Assembly (NCBI GenBank): GCA_017610225.1
Contig: JAFCCM010000002.1
Location: forward strand, 1-64,000
From: Candidatus Aenigmatarchaeota archaeon
GTDB taxonomy: Archaea; Aenigmatarchaeota; Aenigmatarchaeia; CG10238-14
Reading direction: 5' to 3'
DNA length: 64,000 bases
Shown here: in pieces, positions 35,024 to 43,604 of the stretch
How the letters are laid out: each line of letters opens with the position of its first letter
Position numbering within the stretch: the first letter of the stretch is position 1
Position numbers and translations under genes: made by a program
Notes under the pieces: generated by a model
What the model was told of the DNA's origin: nothing
Seen by the model: only the letters and a program-made list of their open reading frames with translations
Databases searched by the model: none

Positions 35024-35398
35024 TTATTTTGCTAAAACAATGTCCATTGTAGAAACGTTTATCTTTTTTCCATCTTCTACTTCTCTTTGTTCTGTACTTA
35101 TGGCGATGTTTTTTACTTTGACATCAGTCATAAATTTATTCCTGACAACTTCTGCTACATCAACAGCTCTAGAAATTGATCTTCCCCTAGATTTGATGTG
35201 AACTTCTTTAGTTCCCCCAGAAAATTGGGTTATTGTAGCAAGGACATAACTCATTGTTGGTTTCTTTCCAACAAAAACTTCGTTGTCTTTTGCGTTTGTT
35301 CTCCTTTCTGGTCTTCTTGTTTCAGTTCTTCTTGTTTCAGGTCTTTTTGTTTCAGTTTTTTTTACTTGAGTTTTCTTTACAGTTTTCTTTTCTGCCAA
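35024..35398 (-). CDS. albA: Alba-family chromatin protein with basic repeat tail
   Basis: 124 residues. The Alba fold is residues about 41-124: [40 protein letters not shown], and a C-terminal STMDIVLAK. The first 38 residues are an unusual basic low-complexity tail made of [20 protein letters not shown] repeats, absent from typical Alba (about 90 aa). It may contact DNA like a histone tail. RNA binding is also known for Alba. Confidence 0.92.
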   Translation of the reverse strand: MAEKKTVKKTQVKKTETKRPETRRTETRRPERRTNAKDNEVFVGKKPTMSYVLATITQFSGGTKEVHIKSRGRSISRAVDVAEVVRNKFMTDVKVKNIAISTEQREVEDGKKINVSTMDIVLAK

Positions 35399-35478
35399 TT
35401 ACTTCACCTCTCGTTTTGAGCATGATTATTACTAGTTCTCTTAATTGTTATTAATGGATAAATTTAAATGCTTTTATT

Positions 35479-36570
35479 TTAGGATAAATATGGATGTACT
35501 CTATCTATTATGTCACCAACCTTGTTTGACCAATTAGGATCAGTTGCATACCCACCTTCCTGTAAACATTGAATAAATTTCTTTGCATCATCTTTCAGAC
35601 AATCTTTGTAACGCGAAGAAGTTGTTACCTTATTAGTAAAATCATTGACTGAATCACATTTAGTTGAGTAACTTTTAAAATCAGCAGTAATTGCACAATA
35701 ATAAAGATCACCACAATCATTTCCTTCTTCGTCAGGAAATTTAACTATACTACAAAAATCAATATCAAATGTTCCTTCACTATAACACTCCCAAGTTCCC
35801 CAAGAACAACCACTTCCTTTAATTGAGTAAATATTATTAGATTGTTTCCCAACAGGATTACCTAAACTTACAAGACATTCGCCTTTTTGAAGGGTAGTTC
35901 CTTTCCACCCACCTTCATTGATCGGTATTGCATAGAAAACGGTTATTGGTATACCTGAAGTTGCCGAAGCAGAAGATATACAACTTGATAACCCAATTAA
36001 AGGAGATTCACCTCCAGACATTGAATAAAGGAAATCATCTATTTTTTTACTATCCGGTGTTGGTCCAGGTGATGGTGGTTGTGGTGGTATTATAATATCG
36101 CCTTCAAAATTAACTGACAATAGACCTACATTAATCTCCCCTGATGGATATTTTATTGATACAGGTAATTCGAATGCTGGTTTGAATTCATTACCTATAA
36201 TCCATTCCTTATCTGCTTCCAAATCTGTAACATTGATCGAATAATCCACTGAGTATGATATTTCTTGTTTTAATGAATTTACTAAGGAAGGATCTGACAA
36301 TAAAAGATCAAGTTTTTCTGCGTCTAAAACTCCTCTGTAAATTCCAATATCATCAGAGTAATCAAACTCAGTTGAACAGGCAATCTTATCTGAAGATAAT
36401 AAAACATTTGTCAAAATCATTTTTCTTCTTACAATTTCATTTTCTTCGACTATTATTCTTACACGTTGTGATCTCGTAATAAAAAAGAACACTAGCAAGC
36501 CAACTAAACCAATTGCCACTAGACCTATTAACATTTGTGAAAGACTTGATGCTTGTGCTTTAGTTTTCAT
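35479..36570 (-). CDS. Prepilin-like protein carrying a GH73-type glucosaminidase domain
   Basis: 363 residues from ATG 36570; the longer open frame overlaps the upstream gene and lacks a signal. N-terminus MKTKAQASSLSQMLIGL (prepilin-like KA|Q site) and helix to about 31. A beta region (about 65-160) and a Pro-rich linker (161-173) lead to a GH73/FlgJ-like domain (174-363): catalytic E219 in PINEGGW, NNIYSIKGSG (cf. NNLFGIKG), FTNKVTTSSRY and GGYATDPNWSNKVGDII. Such domains cut the glycan strands of murein, a polymer archaea lack. Several added cysteines could form disulfides. Confidence 0.85.
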   Translation of the reverse strand: MKTKAQASSLSQMLIGLVAIGLVGLLVFFFITRSQRVRIIVEENEIVRRKMILTNVLLSSDKIACSTEFDYSDDIGIYRGVLDAEKLDLLLSDPSLVNSLKQEISYSVDYSINVTDLEADKEWIIGNEFKPAFELPVSIKYPSGEINVGLLSVNFEGDIIIPPQPPSPGPTPDSKKIDDFLYSMSGGESPLIGLSSCISSASATSGIPITVFYAIPINEGGWKGTTLQKGECLVSLGNPVGKQSNNIYSIKGSGCSWGTWECYSEGTFDIDFCSIVKFPDEEGNDCGDLYYCAITADFKSYSTKCDSVNDFTNKVTTSSRYKDCLKDDAKKFIQCLQEGGYATDPNWSNKVGDIIDRVHPYLS

Positions 36571-36601
36571 ATTATTCAACCTAAACAATTTAATCAATAA
36601 T

Positions 36602-37909
36602 TTATGTATATCCCCCACTATCACGAATATAAGTTGTAAGAGGACCCGAAACTCCATCGCTTCCAGTTAGTTCTGGATATATTTCGAACGAATCCCAACC
36701 CATAATAGCATAATGGTATATAGCAGCACCTATTACATAATTATCTTTTTGTAATTCAGAATCATACCATTTGAGTTGATTTAAAAAATCATCAGAACTT
36801 GTCTTGGATTTCCACCCACAATCTTCTGTCCCACAAGTATCAATACCAGTCTCTGTAATAACAAGTGGAAGTGTTAAACCATATTGGTCATATACTTTTC
36901 TATGTCTAAGACTTAACCATTCAGAGTCAGATTGCATGGAAGGATTACCATACTCATGTAAAGCCAAATAGTGACCATTATTAGAAGCATAACTCAAAGC
37001 TCCCATAAAATATTCCCATAATTCAATTTCTGGATTTCCAACAGCAAAATTTCCTATACATGCTTTTTGACCAATATTTTCAAGTTTTTTCATTCTTTTT
37101 ATTTCAAACCTTGAATACCATTGCATTCCAGCAGCATCAGTAAGAATCGGTTCATTATAACCTTCCCAACAATCAAAACCAGGATTACCTGATATTAGTC
37201 CTTGATACTTATCAAACCACTCTTCAGCTTTTTGTTCTGGGTTACCAATAGGATTGAGTTGATCGCCATCAAATTTTCTACCAATGATAAAAGTGTTGGG
37301 TGAAATTTGTTTTATTTCCTGAGCCATATCATAACTTTCCATTAATTTTACAATAATGGGTTTTGCTTCTCTTATAAAATCCATTATATGACTTTCTCTG
37401 AATTGTGTTTGAATTCCAAGTTTACTTTTACCAATTGGCGGTATATACGGTGGACTTGGACCAGGTCCTGGGGGTTCAGGTGGTGCATCAGGACAATCTC
37501 CAGATATACACATATTATTAACATAATAACTAACTAACCCATCTTTGATTCTCTTTTCAATTGTAAAGCGAGAGTTAGTTGGTATAGTTCCTCTTGTATC
37601 TATGAGAATTGGTGCAGAACTCTGCTGTATTTCACCATTATGTTCCCTAGAAACGTAAATAGTCCTACCACTAAATCTAACAGAATAGTCACTAGAAGGA
37701 AATTCATAATCTATCCTTATATTACCCGTAGATGCAACAGATGTTGAAATCAGACTTGCCAAATCTTTTGAGACAATTTCTGGATAATTAGAAACAAATG
37801 ATTCAATGGTTTTGGTGATAAATGGAAGAATTACTGGTATCAAGGCTACTATAACGACTATCATCCCAATTATTGTTAATATTTCTGTCACTGCCATTTG
37901 ACCTTTCAT
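36602..37909 (-). CDS. Prepilin-like protein carrying a clan-A-type glycosidase domain
   Basis: 435 residues. MKGQMAVTEILTIIGMIVVIVALIPVIL is the prepilin-type start (KG|Q site). A beta-rich part (about 60-138) and a Pro-rich linker (140-160) precede a TIM-barrel-like domain: acid/base E253 in CWEGYNEP and nucleophile E353 in LVITETGID, spaced as in clan GH-A enzymes. Further motifs ALHEYGNP and AIYHYAIMGWDSF. 31 bases separate its stop from the ATG of the GH73-type gene, so they are cotranscribed. Substrate not predictable. Confidence 0.78.
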   Translation of the reverse strand: MKGQMAVTEILTIIGMIVVIVALIPVILPFITKTIESFVSNYPEIVSKDLASLISTSVASTGNIRIDYEFPSSDYSVRFSGRTIYVSREHNGEIQQSSAPILIDTRGTIPTNSRFTIEKRIKDGLVSYYVNNMCISGDCPDAPPEPPGPGPSPPYIPPIGKSKLGIQTQFRESHIMDFIREAKPIIVKLMESYDMAQEIKQISPNTFIIGRKFDGDQLNPIGNPEQKAEEWFDKYQGLISGNPGFDCWEGYNEPILTDAAGMQWYSRFEIKRMKKLENIGQKACIGNFAVGNPEIELWEYFMGALSYASNNGHYLALHEYGNPSMQSDSEWLSLRHRKVYDQYGLTLPLVITETGIDTCGTEDCGWKSKTSSDDFLNQLKWYDSELQKDNYVIGAAIYHYAIMGWDSFEIYPELTGSDGVSGPLTTYIRDSGGYT

Positions 37910-37989
37910 AACAATAAAATAGTTTTTTGATTAAATTAATTTAACAAAAAGAATATTTGTTCTAATGGTAATAGATATTATAGATAAAA

Positions 37990-38895
37990 ATGAATGAAAA
38001 ATTGTTTGTGTTTGTTTCTCTTTTGTTAATCGTTGTATTACTCTCTGGATGTACTGATGGACCTGTTACAGGCTCGTGTAGTGATACTGGTTTAGATATC
38101 GTGAATTATAACGTCTACCCACTTGAAAAATTATACCAAGGAAATATGGTTACAATTACTTTTTGGTTGGAGAATAAAGGTAGTTCTGATGCGACTGATG
38201 TTGTTGTTAACTTTTTTGACACACCTGGTTTTGAGTTAGTAAGTCTTGAGTGTGAAGGTGGTGAAACTCACGGAAATAGATGTGAAATAGATGAGATATC
38301 TACTGATATAATGTCTGGAAAATGTTTAGGAGAACTAAAAGGAGTCAAAGTCTCGTTGAGGGCGACCAGTGAGGGAAAAAATACTGTTAGTTTTTCTGTA
38401 AACTACAGATATCATGGAAACTCTAAACTTTTGTTCAATGTTTGGGAAAAAGAATCACAAAACCAACATGGAAGCAAACAACACATAAGTACAAATGGTC
38501 CTGTTAAAGTAAATATAGATTCTGAATTCTTATTAAAAAAGATTGTTGATGATGCGACAGAAACTGTGACTGAATGGGTAGAAGAAGGGCAAAAATTCAC
38601 TTTAAATATTGATGCTCAAAATGTTGGTAAATATGGAAAAGGAGTGATAGAAATAGAACCTAAAGATTTTGAAGTTAAACTTAGTTATATAAAACCCATT
38701 GGTGATGGAAATTGTGATTTAACAAAGGGAAGTTCTCACAAACTAAAAAATTCAATTGAAGTCCCAATGAAAAAACCATTGACATGTGATATGGAAGTTG
38801 AAGATATCGGGCAAGAATGGGTACTTGGTGGTATAGAAGTCAACTATAATTATGATTATGAGTTCATCAAACAACAGGAATTTAATATTGAGTAA
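37990..38895 (+). CDS. Surface lipoprotein with CARDB/NEW3-like domains
   Basis: 301 residues. Lipobox VLLSGC with Cys near residue 21. Two beta-sandwich units follow (ITFWLENKGSSDATDVVVNFFDTPG; LNIDAQNVGKYGKGVIEIEPKDF), similar in pattern to the exported part of the neighbour at 38933-40150. Two genes are rightward while the pilin-like genes on both sides run leftward. Possible adhesion or surface-docking protein. Confidence 0.65.
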   Translation: MNEKLFVFVSLLLIVVLLSGCTDGPVTGSCSDTGLDIVNYNVYPLEKLYQGNMVTITFWLENKGSSDATDVVVNFFDTPGFELVSLECEGGETHGNRCEIDEISTDIMSGKCLGELKGVKVSLRATSEGKNTVSFSVNYRYHGNSKLLFNVWEKESQNQHGSKQHISTNGPVKVNIDSEFLLKKIVDDATETVTEWVEEGQKFTLNIDAQNVGKYGKGVIEIEPKDFEVKLSYIKPIGDGNCDLTKGSSHKLKNSIEVPMKKPLTCDMEVEDIGQEWVLGGIEVNYNYDYEFIKQQEFNIE

Positions 38896-38932
38896 AGTTA
38901 TTATTATGTTTTTCTAAATATTCTTAGATATT

Positions 38933-40150
38933 ATGGACCCTGAAGAAGAACGAGTTAAAAGAATGGAAGAAGATTTGAAAAGAAGAGAAGAGATGGAAAG
39001 GAAGAATGTAGAGGCAGAACAAAAACGTCAACAAGAACTCAAGCAAATGCAAACACAAACAAGTGGAAATGTTCAACAAGGTCCGAAGAAAGAATTCCCA
39101 GTTTCAACTGTTATATATATTGTTCTTATTATAGTCGTTGTAGGTATTGTTGTGTATAAAAATGATAGTATACGATTTCAAATCCAAAAAATGGTTAGTC
39201 AAATAAAGACGAAAATACCTGAAGATCTTATTTTCTTTTTAAGTTGTATAAACCCTCTAAATCCAAATAAACCCCCAATTGAACAATGTTTTGGTGGAAA
39301 ACTACCTCAAGAATTAATAAAATATAAAATCATTAGTGTGAGCGTTTTTGATGGAAATATAGGAAAGAAAGTTGAATTAAATGGAGATGAATATGAATTA
39401 TCTATCACAGTTCTAAACTTACTTAAAGATGAAAGATTGGAAAATATCAAAGTTGTTGGAAATATTGAATGTGATAAAGATGATGAAATTAAAGAGAATA
39501 TTGAGCTAACAAACACAGATTATAATAATTTCGGGTTGGATGCGGGAGAAACACATTTAATGACTTTAAAAAGTGATAGTCCTTTAAGTTGTGGTTTACA
39601 AAATTGTAAAGCAACTATAAGCGTATCCTATAAATATGATGTTAGTTTAACACCAGAATTCATGTTTGGTAAAACAAGTGAACTTGCTAGAACAGATATT
39701 GAATTGTTTAAAAAAACTGACCAAGGCCCATTGGCAATAGATTATAGATTTGCACCACGTGCTAATTATCATCCAAAAGCAAATATTGATAATTTAAATC
39801 TGAAATTAATCATCGAAAATAAGGGTGATGGGAAAGCATATATAGATAATTGTAATTTAGAAAAAAAACATGATAATAAAAATTTTTTACATGAAACAGA
39901 TTGTGAATGTTCTGAAGTTAATTTTGAACTAGAAAGGGGAGATCAAGAAGTTTGTGAATGTAGTTATAATCTTGACAAAAATGAAATAAACAGTTTTTTA
40001 GAAAAAAATTCATATAAAACAGTCCTATTTGAGTTCAAATGTAATGATTATGAATATACCTCAATAATAGGACCATACGTTGTTGAAGTTGATGATTCTA
40101 AATGTACTGATGAATATACTCAAACTACTGAGGATGTTATTCCTGTTTAA
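38933..40150 (+). CDS. Membrane protein: cytoplasmic coiled coil, TM helix, exported beta domains
   Basis: 405 residues. Charged helix about 1-45 (EEERVKRMEEDLKRREEMERK), Gln/Pro linker, TM about 57-77 (VSTVIYIVLIIVVVGIVVY), then a short Cys pair and two extracytoplasmic beta-sandwich regions rich in Asn, Asp and Cys (LNLLKDERLENIKVVGNIEC; KLIIENKGDGKAYIDNCNLE). Related in layout to the lipoprotein upstream. It may couple a cytoplasmic component to the surface appendage encoded around it. Confidence 0.62.
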   Translation: MDPEEERVKRMEEDLKRREEMERKNVEAEQKRQQELKQMQTQTSGNVQQGPKKEFPVSTVIYIVLIIVVVGIVVYKNDSIRFQIQKMVSQIKTKIPEDLIFFLSCINPLNPNKPPIEQCFGGKLPQELIKYKIISVSVFDGNIGKKVELNGDEYELSITVLNLLKDERLENIKVVGNIECDKDDEIKENIELTNTDYNNFGLDAGETHLMTLKSDSPLSCGLQNCKATISVSYKYDVSLTPEFMFGKTSELARTDIELFKKTDQGPLAIDYRFAPRANYHPKANIDNLNLKLIIENKGDGKAYIDNCNLEKKHDNKNFLHETDCECSEVNFELERGDQEVCECSYNLDKNEINSFLEKNSYKTVLFEFKCNDYEYTSIIGPYVVEVDDSKCTDEYTQTTEDVIPV

Positions 40151-40176
40151 TATTCTAAAACATTATACCAATTAAT

Positions 40177-42495
40177 TCAAGTAGGACATGCACCACATGC
40201 ATCTGAGTCAAAATAATCACAAGGATTTAATCTATTGCCAGATGAATCTTTTATCTGAAAATCTAGATGAGGAGCAGTAGCACGACCTGTTTCACCTGAT
40301 AAACCAATTACATCTTCTTTATAAACAGTATCATCGACATTTACTTTAATCTCACTCAAATGAGAATATCTGAATGTGTATTTTTTACCTTCAATTTCTG
40401 ATTCAATCTCAATATAATTTCCATAAATTTCATCGTTAACAATAGAAACAACCTTACCATCTGTTACTGAATATATTTCTGTTCCTAAAGGTGCCCTTAT
40501 ATCAATAGATGGATGAAACTCTGTACCTTCACCAGTGATTGGATTCTTTCTTATACCATAACAACTAGTGATAACCTCATAATCTGTAGGCCAACTCAAA
40601 TCAAAATCGGGAATTTCTGGTTCTGGTAAATCCGGTGTTTCACCTTCACAAACATTAGTTTCTGCTTCAAGTAGATTTTCTTCTTTCACAACAAATTTGT
40701 AAAGTTTTACATCATCTAAGAAAAAGTCTTTTGGATCAGGGTAGAGTGTTTTTAAACGTATATCAAGATTCACACCATCATCACCTTGAACAGTAATTTC
40801 ATTGTATGTATGAATCCATGTTCTGTCAATCCCTGTAAACCATTTTGTATTTTCAGTAAGAATACTATCAGTAAGACTTATACCTATTTGCGCAGTCTTA
40901 GGATCAAAGTCACTTTTCTTTTCATAATGTAAATGTGTTTGAACTGGAACATCAATAATAATCATTGTATCTTTTGGTATGTCAATTGTTTGTTTAAGAC
41001 TGCTATCTATTATATAATGTAAGTTGAAAACTTTCTGACATCTTTCACCTTCTAAAATTAATGGTTTAGCTCCATCTATTCTTTCAATTTCTGGTAAATC
41101 TGAGTTTTTTAATGTATTAGTTTCTGGGTTATTAACATGATCTTCCAATCCCCATCCAGGTGCCATATGCTGAGAATGACCTACTTTTATTGGATCACCT
41201 TCAAAACTAGGATTTGTTAAAATATTTGTAATATCTTCATAAACATTTCCGGAAAGGACGCGGAACTTTAGAGTAATTGGTCTAAATTTTGTTGTTTTCT
41301 CGACTGGATCGTAAACTGGATATTTTTCTCCAGAAGTGTCAGTTATTTCAACTGAAACAATAGCCGAAGCAAAATAATCATAATTATAAGTTATATCAGT
41401 TATTAATCTATAACGCTCACTACAGTATGAACATTTATAACTGCCACCAGCATCATCACAAAAACAACCTTTATATAAACCATCTGGATAATAAACTTTT
41501 CTACAGCCTTTAATTCCATGATAATAACTAGGAGGGCATTCTCCTTCTTTTTGGCTATAACCACCACAATTCACTGAATCTGAAATTTTACAATCACATT
41601 CATCATCCTCGCTACCTTTAGTTGAAGAAGGTTCCCCGATAAAAGATGGATCGCTAATTTTTTTAACCTCAACTTTAATACCATTACTCGGATCATTCAA
41701 TTCAGATAACTTAGTTTGAACCAACAAACTCATATGACTTTCCCAACCTGGACAATATTCTTCTAATACTTCTTCTGAGGTTGGTTTATCGTTTTCACAT
41801 ATACGTTTTCCTTTAAAAAAACAGTTTCCATAATCATCACAAAGATTAATTTCTTTACAACTTTCAGGCATATTTTCATTTGCTTCTTCTATTTTTTCTT
41901 TAACTGAATCTGTATCTAAAAATTTCTCTTTGCCCAGGCCATACATCTTCGCAACATTTGTTTTTATTTCTCTTTCTAAAATAGAATCATCTTCAATATG
42001 TAATTTTTCTCTATCTAAACTTATTTTACTCCCATATGCCCGGGCTATAACTTTTCCTTCATCATCAGCATCCCGACTGATAAAAGAATACATATATCCT
42101 GAAATGCCAACTTCTCCTGTATCTAATTCCCCAACATAATTATTCAATATTTCTAACATTAAAACACTGGTTGATGAAAAATCAGGAAAATTCTGGACTC
42201 CGTATACTCTCCAATAAGGAACACAATCATAAGATTCAGATCCACCCATATTATGAAATCCTCCTCTTGGACTTGTGAGATAGATTGACTGATAAAAAGA
42301 ATATTCTAGGGCTTGAGATAAAGCCATTCTTGTCAGTTCAAATTTGTTTATTCCTTCGATGACATTTACTTCCAATAAAGCTCTTCTACTAACATTAGTC
42401 CTGCTAAACGTCGAGAAAAAAACTATTCCATAAATAATTAAAGAGACTGTCAAAACTACCAATAAAATCACGAATGGACCTATCCCTTTACTCAA
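40177..42495 (-). CDS. Prepilin-like M23 (LytM-type) metallopeptidase
   Basis: 772 residues. MSKGIGPFVILLVVLTVSLIIYGIVFF is a prepilin-like start (KG|I). A large extracytoplasmic region follows with a Cys-rich part (about 215-360) and a jelly-roll-like section (about 410-610). The C-terminal about 130 residues are an M23 endopeptidase: EFHPSIDIRAPLGTEIYSV (HxxxD ligands), FRYSHLSEI (catalytic His) and ATAPHLDFQI, where the usual HxH is H-L-D, so one zinc-ligand His is replaced by Asp. M23 enzymes cut peptide cross-links in murein. Its start overlaps the upstream pilin-like gene by four bases. Confidence 0.88.
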   Translation of the reverse strand: MSKGIGPFVILLVVLTVSLIIYGIVFFSTFSRTNVSRRALLEVNVIEGINKFELTRMALSQALEYSFYQSIYLTSPRGGFHNMGGSESYDCVPYWRVYGVQNFPDFSSTSVLMLEILNNYVGELDTGEVGISGYMYSFISRDADDEGKVIARAYGSKISLDREKLHIEDDSILEREIKTNVAKMYGLGKEKFLDTDSVKEKIEEANENMPESCKEINLCDDYGNCFFKGKRICENDKPTSEEVLEEYCPGWESHMSLLVQTKLSELNDPSNGIKVEVKKISDPSFIGEPSSTKGSEDDECDCKISDSVNCGGYSQKEGECPPSYYHGIKGCRKVYYPDGLYKGCFCDDAGGSYKCSYCSERYRLITDITYNYDYFASAIVSVEITDTSGEKYPVYDPVEKTTKFRPITLKFRVLSGNVYEDITNILTNPSFEGDPIKVGHSQHMAPGWGLEDHVNNPETNTLKNSDLPEIERIDGAKPLILEGERCQKVFNLHYIIDSSLKQTIDIPKDTMIIIDVPVQTHLHYEKKSDFDPKTAQIGISLTDSILTENTKWFTGIDRTWIHTYNEITVQGDDGVNLDIRLKTLYPDPKDFFLDDVKLYKFVVKEENLLEAETNVCEGETPDLPEPEIPDFDLSWPTDYEVITSCYGIRKNPITGEGTEFHPSIDIRAPLGTEIYSVTDGKVVSIVNDEIYGNYIEIESEIEGKKYTFRYSHLSEIKVNVDDTVYKEDVIGLSGETGRATAPHLDFQIKDSSGNRLNPCDYFDSDACGACPT

Positions 42496-42905
42496 TCAAT
42501 CACCAAGTACAATTTTTCTGTTAATTTGTTTTTGTTATAAGGTAAGACTATCTTAGTTTCTTTTGTAAAGTTTTTTGGATTGGATTTCTCGGCTAATGTT
42601 TTCGATGAGGTAGACAATTTATAAGATCCACTCTCAACCAAGGAAGATAATTTATCGTCAATATTTCCTAACCCTTTATCAAGAACAAGATATTCTCCAA
42701 TCGCTTGTTGTTCTGTTATTTTTCCATTTTCATTAGTAGAAGATAATAAAGATATCAAAACCGTCTGGATTTTTTCATAACTTTGTTCATATTTTACCAC
42801 TTCCACAATAGGTTCAGTGAGAAATTTTATAGACACGAGTATTCCAACAACAATTGCTAATGAAACAACTGTCAATATAATTGGTAATGATATCTGACCT
42901 TTCAT
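42492..42905 (-). CDS. Pilin-like protein
   Basis: 137 residues. N-terminus MKGQISLPIILTVVSLAIVVGILV (KG|Q prepilin site and hydrophobic helix), then a short exported alpha/beta part (LLSSTNENGKITEQQAIGEYLVL ... ETKIVLPYNKNKLTEKLYLVI). Size and layout fit a structural or minor pilin. Overlaps the M23 gene by ATGA-type coupling. Confidence 0.72.
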   Translation of the reverse strand: MKGQISLPIILTVVSLAIVVGILVSIKFLTEPIVEVVKYEQSYEKIQTVLISLLSSTNENGKITEQQAIGEYLVLDKGLGNIDDKLSSLVESGSYKLSTSSKTLAEKSNPKNFTKETKIVLPYNKNKLTEKLYLVID

Positions 42906-42944
42906 GATAATAATTTGGATTAGCAGATTAAATTTTTACAACAA

Positions 42945-43217
42945 TTATATTATACATTCAGTCCAAGTAGTTGGTTCATCAATACCCACATCTTCGCAAC
43001 CAAACGGCTGTACACTATCCCAATCGTCTGGTCTTTCACGAGTAAACAACCATCTCACACAATAACCTATTCGTTTTTCCACACATGATGCTTTAGTTGC
43101 TTCGGTAATAGTAGGTTTTAACCAATTCATCAAGAAAACAATAGTAAAAATAAGGAATATTGCCATTGTGGCTATCAAGAATATTGTATCTGATGATATT
43201 GATGCTTTAAGTGACAT
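42945..43217 (-). CDS. Small pilin-like protein, Cys-containing
   Basis: 90 residues. MSLKASISSDTIFLIATMAIFLIFTIVFL (KA|S site and helix), then a Cys-bearing exported tail (ASCVEKRIGYCVRWLF, FGCEDVG, TECII). The motif I-x-YCxRW recurs in the next protein upstream (LLAYCTRWSAVG), so the two are paralogues. Confidence 0.7.
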   Translation of the reverse strand: MSLKASISSDTIFLIATMAIFLIFTIVFLMNWLKPTITEATKASCVEKRIGYCVRWLFTRERPDDWDSVQPFGCEDVGIDEPTTWTECII

Positions 43218-43228
43218 GATTTATAATT

Positions 43229-43543
43229 CTAACTTTGTCCTAATAATGATTTACACCTTGCTTCTAAAGATGTAGCTGTACCAAGACCAGCAAAACCATC
43301 TATTGCTTTACATTTACCACCATTAGTAGTTGCATACCATAATTCATCACTTACTCCAGTAGTAGGATAACCTACAGCAGACCATCGCGTACAATAAGCT
43401 AACAGCTGTCCATTACAATAAGCCTCATTTATCTGTCCTCCTCCTCTCCCCAACCATGTCCAAACAAGATAACCAAGACCAACAATTACTATAAGACCAA
43501 CTGCAAGAGAAACAATTAAATTAGTAGCTGACATACCCTTCAT
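43229..43543 (-). CDS. Small pilin-like protein, candidate major pilin
   Basis: 104 residues. MKGMSATNLIVSLAVGLIVIVGLGYLVWTWL (KG|M site), then Cys-containing tail AYCNGQLLAYCTRWSAVGY and KCKAIDGFAG ... ARCKSLLGQ. Paralogue of the 90-aa protein just downstream (shared YC-RW motif). Short size and cystine-capped tail are plausible for a filament subunit. Part of the leftward pilus operon. Confidence 0.72.
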   Translation of the reverse strand: MKGMSATNLIVSLAVGLIVIVGLGYLVWTWLGRGGGQINEAYCNGQLLAYCTRWSAVGYPTTGVSDELWYATTNGGKCKAIDGFAGLGTATSLEARCKSLLGQS

Positions 43544-43604
43544 TACATATACACCTTATTTTAATTTTACTTTTTTGAGTTATTAAATGTTTTTGCTTTC
43601 TTTA

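Noticed and set aside
36571..36657. 29-codon extension of the GH73-type protein
   Set aside because: Overlaps the upstream coding region and would put a second hydrophobic stretch before the prepilin-like signal.
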